From Calothrix sp. C42_A2020_038 (lineage in GTDB: Bacteria; Cyanobacteriota; Cyanobacteriia; Cyanobacteriales; Nostocaceae): DNA of 64,000 nucleotides. Location of the stretch: contig JACYLQ010000005.1 in NCBI GenBank assembly GCA_015272395.1, positions 186,001 to 250,000 on the forward strand, written 5' to 3'. Shown here piece after piece: positions 54,806-63,035 of the stretch (positions are counted from its first letter, which is position 1; each line of letters opens with the position of its first letter). Position numbers and translations under genes: made by a program. The notes under the pieces were generated by a model. It saw only the letters and a list, made by a program, of their open reading frames with translations, made no database searches and was not told the origin of the DNA.

Positions 54806-54833
54806 AAGTTGGGGGGTCTAATGAGTTATAGCT

Positions 54834-57800
54834 TCATATTAAATTGGTATTAGGAATTTGAATTATAATCTCTGTACCTTGCTTCGGTTTGGAAATACAT
54901 TTGAATTTACCACGGTGTTTTTCTGTAATAATTTGATAGCTAATCGAGATACCCATTCCGGTTCCTTTACCAACTGGTTTGGTAGTAAAAAATGGGTTTA
55001 ACATGTTTGCTTGAACTTCGGGAGTCATACCAATTCCATTATCTGCGATGGCAATTTCAATCCAATTATTATCAATTACTGAAGTTCGGATTTTGATTTG
55101 TTGAAAATTGCTGAATATTTCGACAGAATTTTCATGGATGATTTTCTCTTCAATTGCATCAATTGCATTATTTAAAATATGCATAAATACTTGATTTAAT
55201 TGTCCGGCATAGCAAGAAATCAAAGGTAATTCACCATAGTCTTTTAGGATTTGAATTGCTGGACGTTCACTTGTTGCTTTGAGACGATGTTGTAATATCA
55301 TTAGAGTACTATCTATACCACTATGGATATCTATCGTTTTAAACTCAGCTTCATCCATGCGGGAAAAAGTTCGTAGGGATAAAATAATTTCTCGGATACG
55401 TTCGCTCCCCACTTCCATTGATTTGAGGATTTTGGGAAGGTCTTCTTGAATAAATTCTAGGTCGATTTTTTCTAATTTTTGTGTAACAGGTGTGAGATGG
55501 GGATAAGCTTCTTGATAAAATTTAATAGTTTGGAATATATCTGCGATATATTCCTGGATATGGGAAATATTCCCGTGGATAAAACTGACAGGATTATTAA
55601 TTTCGTGAGCGATTCCTGCTACTAATTGTCCCAAACTAGACATTTTTTCCGATTGAATTAATTGGGTTTGAGTGCGTTGCAGTTCCTGGAGAGTGGATTC
55701 TAGCTGTACCGTTTTGTCTCTGAGTTCTTGGGTACGTTGGCATACTTTTTCTTCCAAAGTGTTAGAATATTCCTCTAATTGACGATAGAGCTGGGCGTTT
55801 TTGAGAGAAATTGCTGCTTGTGCTGTCAGCAGTTGGATAATTTGTAGGCGATCGGTTGTAAATGCACCCACGGTTAAGTTATTTTCTAGGTAAAGTATTC
55901 CAATTAATTGTCCTTGTTGCTGAATTGAAGTACATAATACCGATTTGGGTTGGTAGTTGGTAATATAGCAATCGTTAGCAAAATCGATCTCATCACTCAA
56001 ATTTTCCCACACTGTTTTCTCTTGTCTGTGCATGACTGAGTAAACTACGCTGTGAGGGATTTCTTGATATGCTTCTAAGGGTATATCTATTCTCCTGGTT
56101 TGTTGGGGATCGGCTTCAGCTACTACCAACCATTGTTCATCTTGTCGCAGAATTAAACAGCCTTTCGATGCACCTACGTTGACAATTGCCATCTGCATTA
56201 AAATTTCAACCAGTTGGTCTAGCTCAATTTCTCCTGATATTGCTTGAGCTGCTTTCATCACCGTCGGTAAATCTAAAAATAAACCTTGGTTACTAACAGT
56301 TGTTAAACTTCCCACTAGGGTTGGTGTAATAGTTTCTCGATGGGTAATGGCAGTAGGAACTTGCAAAATCGTAGCCAGAAGTTGAGAATAATTTGCTTGT
56401 AGATGGATAATTTTAGCTCTTGCACCCCATTTAGCATAGCAGTAGTAAGCTTCCTGCATATAACTTGCGGCGACTTTTTCTTTTCCCCATTCCAGGTAAA
56501 ATTTGGCAGCAAGTTCGTTCGCGAGGGCTTCTTCCTGAATATAACTATTTTCCTTGGCTCCAGCAACCGCGCGGTCATATAGTTCAATAGCTTCATAATA
56601 TTTACCCAGTACTCGACAGTATTCCGCTTCCACTAAGTACAACTTATGTAAATAATTTTCAGGGGCAAGGTTTGCCCACTGCTGAAGTTTTTCCTGATGT
56701 TGCAGCAAACGTTTGCGAATTGCAGATGATTCTTCACCAGCAACCTGATGGAAACTAGCCAATTGCGCTAAGGAATCGTAAAAAGGTAGCAAGGAACTGA
56801 CAAATAAACCCGGAACACCATCCAGATATTGTTCTGCGATCGCAGCTTCAGTAACAGCTTGATCGTACTTACCAAATAGGTAGGAGAGAATCAGTTTATT
56901 GATGTGGAGATGATAAATTGCTGGACGGTCATTAACTTGTAGATGTTGGGGTCGCATTTGTTCTTCATTATAACTACTACCAACTAAACGGTCAGGATTT
57001 TCGCCACAACCTAGTAGATTTAGAACAGCTTGGTGATAAACTTGGTGATAACTCAAAGCTGTCGTTTGTTTGAGTTGAGCAATTATTCTCTCGTAGCTAG
57101 CTAGTTCCTGTTCTAATTCGGTCAGTTCTTTGCCACCGCAATAAGAAGAAAAACCGTAACCAAATATGCACCATACAGCCCATTCTAAATCTCCCATTTC
57201 TAATCCAATCTCATACCCTTGTAAAAATGGTTTGAGGGTCATCCGAAGGGGGTCTTGCCAATGTCTGATACAGTTATTAAATACAGCTTCAATTTTGGCG
57301 CGTAGTTGTTGGGCATTCAACTTTTCCATCAAAGCCAAACCTAATTGCCCAAATTCATAACTTCTTTCTACCGCACCTGTAAAAGCACAAATAATTAAAC
57401 CATAACTGGCATAAGCAAAGGCAGATAATTCTGTATTCCCATATTGCCAAGATAAATTAATTTGCTGACAAATAGTTAAGGGTAAAAGCAACGGACAACC
57501 ATTGTATGCAGCCCCAAACATACTCGATAAAATCCGCATTGAAGCTTTAGCCCAATTATCTGTCATTAAAGGTAAATTGATTAATTCTAAAGGTGCCGTT
57601 TCTGCTAATATTGCGTGGGTGTCTTCGAGTGTTTTACTAACTTCTTCCAGTGTCGGGTTTGCAGGTAAATCAATGCCCAATTCATTGAGAATAATCAGAG
57701 CAGTATCTATTCCTAAACGCAACTGATTTTGAGCAACACAAGCTTGAATTTTTGTCTCATAAATTGGAACTTTATCCAATATATTTTGTGTATGCTGTAA

Positions 57801-60302
57801 AGTAATTTCCCCTAACTCTTCCATTTGCTCAAAGTCAGTATTCAAATAAGCACTTTCTATTGCTTCTGTATAAACAGACAATAATAAATGATAAGCTTCT
57901 TTCCAATCATGATTTGCGAGCAAGTTTCTGGCTGTTTTATAATACTCTACAGCAGTGGCATAGGCTGTAGATTTTTTTGCTCTACGTCCAGCAATTAAAC
58001 ATAATTCTGCAAGATTTGTTTGTTGTTGTCGGTCAGTCACCAAGTCTATACCAAGCGTGAATTGATTGACCACATCGAAAATTTTTTCTTCTAATTCTGT
58101 TTGAGAGGTAGACTCAAGCAATAACTGACCTATTTTCAGATGGGTTGCTGGTTTTTCTTCATCCGGAATGAGTAAATAAGCAGCTTGTTGAACGCGGTCG
58201 TGCAAAAATTGATAATTGATAATCTGGTCATTTATCTCAATATTTGTAACGACTTCACCAACATAAAACTTATAAATTTGACTTTGTGCTAAGATTAATC
58301 CTTCTTGAAGAGCTGACCATAGCTCTGTGGTAATTTCGGTTAGAGACTTTTTAGCAATAATTCCTAATGTATTTAAATCAAATTGGTTGCCGATACAAGC
58401 TGCTAATTTAAGAATATTTTGGGTACTTTCTGGCAATTTTTTTAACTGATTCGCCATAAAATCTACCACATCATCGGTAAGTGCGGCCTCCTGCACTCGA
58501 ACGATATCACATTGCCAATATCTAGCTTGATAATCAAAGTAAATAAAGTTTTCTTGATGAAGTACCTTGAGAAATTGAGTTGAAAAAAAAGGATTACCTT
58601 GAGTTTTTTTAAAGATTAATTTTGTCAATGGCTTGGCGACACTTATTGTACACTTGAGTGTATCAGCAATCAACTGATTGAGACTTGTTTGAGTTAAAGA
58701 TTTCAAGATAATTCTATTTACTTTTATACCAATTTGAATAATGCTATTCACACTCAACGTTAAAGGATGGGTTGCACAAACTTCACTATCTCGGTAAGCA
58801 CCAATCATCAATAAATGCCCAAATTCTGGCTCTGTTATCAATAGTTGCATCAGATTTAAGGAAGCTAAATCTGCCCACTGTAAATCATCCAAAAATATCA
58901 CTAGCGGGTGTTCTGGTTGAGCAAAAACTTGAATAAACTTTTGAAAGAGCAAATTAAATCGATTTTGAGCAGCAACACCCGATAATTCTGGAGATACTGG
59001 TTGCATACCAATAATCTGTTCTAACACAGGAATCACATCAATCAAAACTTGTCCATTTTCACCCACAGCCATTAAAATTTGCTGTTTCCAATGATATAAT
59101 TGAGATCCATTTTCTGTTAATAACTGTTCTATTAAATCTACCAATGCCTGAACAAAACCAGACAAAGGAATGTTACGGTTAAATTGGTCAAATTTACCTT
59201 TAATAAAATAACCCCGTTGTTTGACGATAGGTTTATGAACTTCGTTAACTACCGCAGTTTTACCAATCCCAGAAAATCCGGCAATTAACATCAATTCCTT
59301 ACTCCCTTGGGAAACACGTTCAAAAGCTGCTAAAAGTTGTTCAACTTCAGTTTCTCTACCGTATAATTTTTCAGGAATAATAAACCTATCACTAATATCT
59401 CTTTGTGCAATTACAAAAGTTTCGATGTTACCTGTTGTTTGTAATTGAACAAGACATTTTTCTAAATCATATTTAATTCCTAAAGCACTTTGATATCTGT
59501 CTTCAGCATTTTTTGCCATCAATTTTGTGACGATATCAGAAATAACTTCAGGAATTTTACCTTCTCCCTTTTGGCTTTTGCTTAATTTAGGAGGCTTTTT
59601 TGCAATGTGACAATGCACCATTTCTATCACATCTTCACAGATAAATGGTAATTCTCCTGTGAGTAGTTCATAAAAGGTTACTCCCAAGGAATAAAAATCA
59701 CTGCGATAGTCGATTCCCCGATTCATTCTCCCTGTTTGCTCAGGGGAAATATATGCTAGTGTTCCTTCTAAAACGTTGGGACTTTTAATTTCTTGGGTTT
59801 CTTTAGGTAGTAGGGAAGCAATACTAAAATCGATTAATTTAACTTGTTTGGTTTGGGGGTTGATTAAAATATTGCTTGGCTTTATGTCCTTATGAATAAT
59901 TTGATGATGATAGAGATTGTTTATTATATCACATAGATAAATTGCTATATGTAAAAATTCTTCTAAAGATGGGAGATAGTGCTTGTTGCTGAAATAATCT
60001 TTGAGAGAAATTCCTCCAAAGTCTTCCATTACCAGTATGTAGCCGTTTTGAAACGATTCTAGGCTATAGGTTTGAATGATTCCAGGAAAGTTGAGATTTT
60101 TGGCAATTGTATATTGATTGCGAAATTGGACAAGTTCGCTGAAGCTGGGGTATGGGTTTTTCAATAGCTTGAGAACTACAGGTCGGTTGTCATTTTCCCT
60201 GACACCTCGATACACTATGGTTCTGGAACCGTCATAGACCAACTCATTTATGTGATATCCGGGAATACTAACCTGACTCCTAAGCATACTGTTTCTAATC
60301 AT
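54834..60302 (-). CDS. Giant Ser/Thr kinase - AAA ATPase - GAF - histidine kinase
   Basis: An 1822-residue multidomain signalling protein. Residues about 12-280 are a protein kinase: catalytic loop IIHKDIKPSNIL near 140, then LIDFSIASLLPKETQEIKSP and GTLAYISPEQTGRMN. An AAA_16 ATPase begins near 320 with Walker A IAGFSGIGKTAVVNE at about 344 and a Walker B LVIFLDDLQWADLASLNLM near 480. A long helical region with TPR-like repeats runs from about 750 to 1330. GAF lies at about 1350-1510, followed by a coiled coil, a HisKA H-box LVAGIAHEINNPVSFIHGN near 1565 and a HATPase with NAIDAIEEK, ADNGIGMTPE and GKGTGMGISISYQI. This is the known HstK-type layout of filamentous cyanobacteria. Both kinase activities look intact by motif. 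No response regulator is adjacent. Confidence 0.93.
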   Translation of the reverse strand: MIRNSMLRSQVSIPGYHINELVYDGSRTIVYRGVRENDNRPVVLKLLKNPYPSFSELVQFRNQYTIAKNLNFPGIIQTYSLESFQNGYILVMEDFGGISLKDYFSNKHYLPSLEEFLHIAIYLCDIINNLYHHQIIHKDIKPSNILINPQTKQVKLIDFSIASLLPKETQEIKSPNVLEGTLAYISPEQTGRMNRGIDYRSDFYSLGVTFYELLTGELPFICEDVIEMVHCHIAKKPPKLSKSQKGEGKIPEVISDIVTKLMAKNAEDRYQSALGIKYDLEKCLVQLQTTGNIETFVIAQRDISDRFIIPEKLYGRETEVEQLLAAFERVSQGSKELMLIAGFSGIGKTAVVNEVHKPIVKQRGYFIKGKFDQFNRNIPLSGFVQALVDLIEQLLTENGSQLYHWKQQILMAVGENGQVLIDVIPVLEQIIGMQPVSPELSGVAAQNRFNLLFQKFIQVFAQPEHPLVIFLDDLQWADLASLNLMQLLITEPEFGHLLMIGAYRDSEVCATHPLTLSVNSIIQIGIKVNRIILKSLTQTSLNQLIADTLKCTISVAKPLTKLIFKKTQGNPFFSTQFLKVLHQENFIYFDYQARYWQCDIVRVQEAALTDDVVDFMANQLKKLPESTQNILKLAACIGNQFDLNTLGIIAKKSLTEITTELWSALQEGLILAQSQIYKFYVGEVVTNIEINDQIINYQFLHDRVQQAAYLLIPDEEKPATHLKIGQLLLESTSQTELEEKIFDVVNQFTLGIDLVTDRQQQTNLAELCLIAGRRAKKSTAYATAVEYYKTARNLLANHDWKEAYHLLLSVYTEAIESAYLNTDFEQMEELGEITLQHTQNILDKVPIYETKIQACVAQNQLRLGIDTALIILNELGIDLPANPTLEEVSKTLEDTHAILAETAPLELINLPLMTDNWAKASMRILSSMFGAAYNGCPLLLPLTICQQINLSWQYGNTELSAFAYASYGLIICAFTGAVERSYEFGQLGLALMEKLNAQQLRAKIEAVFNNCIRHWQDPLRMTLKPFLQGYEIGLEMGDLEWAVWCIFGYGFSSYCGGKELTELEQELASYERIIAQLKQTTALSYHQVYHQAVLNLLGCGENPDRLVGSSYNEEQMRPQHLQVNDRPAIYHLHINKLILSYLFGKYDQAVTEAAIAEQYLDGVPGLFVSSLLPFYDSLAQLASFHQVAGEESSAIRKRLLQHQEKLQQWANLAPENYLHKLYLVEAEYCRVLGKYYEAIELYDRAVAGAKENSYIQEEALANELAAKFYLEWGKEKVAASYMQEAYYCYAKWGARAKIIHLQANYSQLLATILQVPTAITHRETITPTLVGSLTTVSNQGLFLDLPTVMKAAQAISGEIELDQLVEILMQMAIVNVGASKGCLILRQDEQWLVVAEADPQQTRRIDIPLEAYQEIPHSVVYSVMHRQEKTVWENLSDEIDFANDCYITNYQPKSVLCTSIQQQGQLIGILYLENNLTVGAFTTDRLQIIQLLTAQAAISLKNAQLYRQLEEYSNTLEEKVCQRTQELRDKTVQLESTLQELQRTQTQLIQSEKMSSLGQLVAGIAHEINNPVSFIHGNISHIQEYIADIFQTIKFYQEAYPHLTPVTQKLEKIDLEFIQEDLPKILKSMEVGSERIREIILSLRTFSRMDEAEFKTIDIHSGIDSTLMILQHRLKATSERPAIQILKDYGELPLISCYAGQLNQVFMHILNNAIDAIEEKIIHENSVEIFSNFQQIKIRTSVIDNNWIEIAIADNGIGMTPEVQANMLNPFFTTKPVGKGTGMGISISYQIITEKHRGKFKCISKPKQGTEIIIQIPNTNLI

Positions 60303-60634
60303 TGAGACTTTTACACTTAGTATTCCCAGATACTGGAGTAGATTAACATCTTTAGTTATCGAGGCGCCAACTTTAAAAGGATTTGGAACAAATTATCATC
60401 AACCGAGTAGGTCGCAACTCTGAGTTTTCTCGCAAATGTGATGCTCAAAACTACATTAGTCTTTTGGAGGTGATTCTACTATTTGCTACTTTTTCAGCAA
60501 ACCCTAAGTAAAGTTACTCAGTTGTTAATTTCTATATTCGTAATCTAATTTTTTGCTTAATACTCAGTAATAATTCCAACTGATATGTAAAAATCAGGTA
60601 AACATTTAGAACGATAACCAACGGAGAGAGTGAC
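60303..60634. other. Intergenic region between divergent genes
   Basis: 332 bases holding the start region of the giant kinase gene and the leader of the DUF937 gene. It includes one GGCGCC word at 60363. The Shine-Dalgarno GGAGAG precedes 60635. No gene or structured RNA was recognised. Confidence 0.45.
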
Positions 60635-61150
60635 ATGGGACTTTTTGACCAAATCCTCGGTGCAGTTTCTAACCCAAATCAACAAGGCAGTTTAAGCCAA
60701 ATCGGGGGTATTATCAACGCAGTGCAGCAAATTAGTGGTAGTACAGGTACTGACCCGTCAACAATGCAAACGCTAATGTCAGTTGTTGGTAGTCAAGTGC
60801 GTTCTGCATTGCAGCAGAAGCAAGTGAATGAAGGTCAAGATGCAGTTCAAAATATCGTTAATCAGTTTGCGGGAAATTCTCCTAACCCTGCTGCTGTAGC
60901 ATCTCTCTTTTCTCCTGGAATGCAACAACAGGTAGCTCAATTGGCGGCACAGCGCACTGGTTTAGATGCAAATATGATTCAACAAATTTTACCCACAATT
61001 GTGCCAATGATACTCAACTTTCTAAAATCAGGCGCCAGTGTTCAAGGTTCAGGAAACTCTGTTCTCAGTAGTTTCTTGGATGCAGACGGAGATGGTGACG
61101 TTGATATCGCGGATATGATGCGAATGGCTAGTCAGTATATGGGAAGATAG
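60635..61150 (+). CDS. DUF937-like protein with a terminal EF-hand-like loop
   Basis: A 171-residue protein without a signal peptide. The main part (MGLFDQILGAVSNPNQQGSL, QQISGSTGTDPSTMQTLMSV, AVASLFSPGMQQQVAQLAAQ, MIQQILPTIVPMILNFLKSG) is an Ala/Gln-rich helical domain of the DUF937 kind. The C-terminus contains SFLDADGDGDVDIADMMRMA, a D-x-D-x-D-G-x-x-D calcium-binding loop as in EF-hands or dockerins. Function is unknown. Calcium binding is inferred from the motif. It faces the Dps gene across a perfect hairpin. Confidence 0.75.
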   Translation: MGLFDQILGAVSNPNQQGSLSQIGGIINAVQQISGSTGTDPSTMQTLMSVVGSQVRSALQQKQVNEGQDAVQNIVNQFAGNSPNPAAVASLFSPGMQQQVAQLAAQRTGLDANMIQQILPTIVPMILNFLKSGASVQGSGNSVLSSFLDADGDGDVDIADMMRMASQYMGR

Positions 61151-61159
61151 TTTCTAGAC

Positions 61160-61185
61160 TCCCGACTTATTGAAATAAGTCGGGA
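61160..61185. terminator. Perfect bidirectional terminator hairpin
   Basis: TCCCGACTTAT (61160-61170) and ATAAGTCGGGA (61175-61185) form an uninterrupted 11-bp stem around TGAA. It lies between the convergent DUF937 and Dps genes. Confidence 0.8.
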
Positions 61186-61200
61186 ATCTTGTCACCGAAA

Positions 61201-61755
61201 TTAATTACTATTTAGTTGGACGTAGGCAAAAGTCAAACTATCTTTCGCTAAGAAGTGAGCTAAGTGGTAAGCTCGCTCTTCAGTTTTAAGAAGAATCTTT
61301 TCATACAAGTAGCGAGTTGCTCTGTCTCCTAGACTTTCTGCTTGTGCAGCTAGGCGCCGAATTAGACTTATTAGTGCTTGTTCGGCAGCTAAGTCATGTT
61401 CAACCATTTGACGACAGGAAAAAACACCGTCTGGTTCTACTTCAAAACAGCACAGTTCAGCTAATTTTGTGAAACTTGCTACTGGTACACCACCAAGTCC
61501 GTCTAAGCGTTCACCGATATCATGAACATGTTCTTGTACAGATTCATAGCTTTCGTTAAAAAACTCATGTAATGAATAGAATTCGGCGCCTTCAACTACA
61601 AAATGATGTTTTTGATACTGTAAGTACAATGCTTGGAAGCTAGCTAATGCTACGTTAAAACCTTCGCAAACGGGTTCAGTAACGCTTTTATCTAATAAAA
61701 CTGGATTGTCGTAAACCTGACCAAAATTACGTAAAACAGTTTGCGATGCACTCAT
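61201..61755 (-). CDS. Dps-family ferritin-like DNA-protection protein
   Basis: A 184-residue four-helix bundle. The ferroxidase region reads [20 protein letters not shown] followed by [16 protein letters not shown], matching the Dps pattern WNVxGxxFxxLHxxF...D-I-A-E-R-I-x-x-LGG, with the His, Asp and Glu ligands in place. The Trp of the pattern is replaced by His. The C-terminal helices read [20 protein letters not shown] and [19 protein letters not shown]. Dps stores iron and detoxifies peroxide; several paralogues are usual in filamentous cyanobacteria. The start [17 protein letters not shown] fits. It is a single gene. Confidence 0.9.
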   Translation of the reverse strand: MSASQTVLRNFGQVYDNPVLLDKSVTEPVCEGFNVALASFQALYLQYQKHHFVVEGAEFYSLHEFFNESYESVQEHVHDIGERLDGLGGVPVASFTKLAELCCFEVEPDGVFSCRQMVEHDLAAEQALISLIRRLAAQAESLGDRATRYLYEKILLKTEERAYHLAHFLAKDSLTFAYVQLNSN

Positions 61756-62281
61756 AATTTACCTCTGTATGTGACTTTCTGTATTTTGAATTAACCCATA
61801 CCAACATTTATACAACAGTTTTTTAAATTTTATTCTATTGAAAATTTATTTTGAAGCTTTAATCAATGTAATGATAATTTTTATATGTTAACTCACATAT
61901 AAATCAGAAATATTTGCAAATATTATACTGTCGGCTATGTAACGCTACAAATAAATTTATTGGGTCCTGAATATCATATGCTGCCAGTACCAGCTTCCTG
62001 AAAGAAGTAGGAACGGCAAGTGACAACTTCATAATTTTTATTTTCTGTTGAAGTTTATTGTCGCTTTCATGCGCCATACGTTTTCTGTATAAATTGAATT
62101 ATTTTGAAAAATTCAATTTGTTTAAATTGAACATTTTTTTTGCTTTTATCCAGTAATATATCTAGTATGAATTGTTGCGAAAAATAATCAATTAAGTAAA
62201 AACACTTCGCTATGCATCAAAGCATTGCTGAGGCTAAAAATCAGGGAATATTTGCGTTATTAAATTTATAGTGGAGATAAA
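61756..62281. other. Intergenic region, no gene seen
   Basis: 526 bases of mostly AT-rich DNA between divergent genes. A short imperfect hairpin TTCCTGAAAGAAGTAGGAA lies around 61995. No tRNA-like or coding structure was recognised. Confidence 0.45.
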
Positions 62282-62989
62282 ATGTCAGCTAATTTTAATG
62301 CGCTTTGGGTTAGCGGTAGCCCTTCTTTGAAGTGTTTAAATATGCCTGTATTGGTATATTTAAACCAATTTAAAAGCATCGCCCGCTGGGAATATTTTCA
62401 AACTATCGATGAACCTGCTTCTATCGAGATTGCTGTTAATTTACTGCATCAATTTCTCAAAACCAACCACCCAGTACATTTGATTGGGCATGGAATTGGT
62501 GGCACCATTGCACTAATGTTTGCTCGTCAATATCCACAGTATGTACATTCGTTGACATTACTTGCAGTTGCAGCACAACCTGCAAATACATGGCACACGT
62601 ACTACTATAAGCAGCGCCAATGCTTCAACCTCAACCGTACCCAGGTTTTACTCAATACAGTCCATAATTTATTCCGCGATAGACTTCCGTGTCATCCGCA
62701 TAGATTGATTAATGGTTTGAACAAAGATTTAGAAAATCTACCTCTCATGCACTCTTTATACCAGAGGGAAAATTTACCACAAGGAGGAGTATCAATACCT
62801 TTGATGGTATGTGGTAGCAAAACAGACCCAATCGTTAGTTATCCTGAACTACACGAATGGGAAAAATGGCTGAAACCACAAGATGTACTATGGGAATGTC
62901 CTCAAGGAGGTCATTTTTTCCACTGTTTCTATCCTGACAAAGTTGGCGCTAAAATCTCGAACTTTTGGCAAAACCAAGATTACATATAG
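62282..62989 (+). CDS. Alpha/beta-hydrolase-fold protein with Gly in place of the nucleophile
   Basis: A 235-residue alpha/beta hydrolase fold. The nucleophile elbow reads LIGHGIGGTIALMFARQYPQ, where G-x-S-x-G is expected; the Ser is a Gly (residue about 85), so ordinary ester or amide hydrolysis is unlikely. The acid Asp (CGSKTDPIVSYPEL) and the His (CPQGGHFFHCFYP) are kept. SLTLLAVAAQPANTWHTYYY follows the elbow. Such serine-less members are known for non-hydrolytic or scaffolding roles. The start follows GTGGAGATAAA. The gene lies 46 bases upstream of glcD in the same direction, so co-transcription is plausible. Confidence 0.75.
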   Translation: MSANFNALWVSGSPSLKCLNMPVLVYLNQFKSIARWEYFQTIDEPASIEIAVNLLHQFLKTNHPVHLIGHGIGGTIALMFARQYPQYVHSLTLLAVAAQPANTWHTYYYKQRQCFNLNRTQVLLNTVHNLFRDRLPCHPHRLINGLNKDLENLPLMHSLYQRENLPQGGVSIPLMVCGSKTDPIVSYPELHEWEKWLKPQDVLWECPQGGHFFHCFYPDKVGAKISNFWQNQDYI

Positions 62990-63035
62990 ATTACTATAAG
63001 CATATACGTATTGCATTTAGATATTACAAAAACTT

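Larger units (their letters stand above)
54211..54833. other. 623-base gap packed with inverted-repeat elements
   Basis: No gene was recognised. It holds the element at 54401-54496 and the TIR-bounded element at 54545-54805 side by side. The interior of the latter is richer in G+C and in short stems than the flanks. Confidence 0.6.

Noticed and set aside
61960-62060. Possible tRNA or small RNA in the gap before the alpha/beta hydrolase gene
   Set aside because: Only one short imperfect hairpin is present; no cloverleaf or conserved RNA motif could be built.
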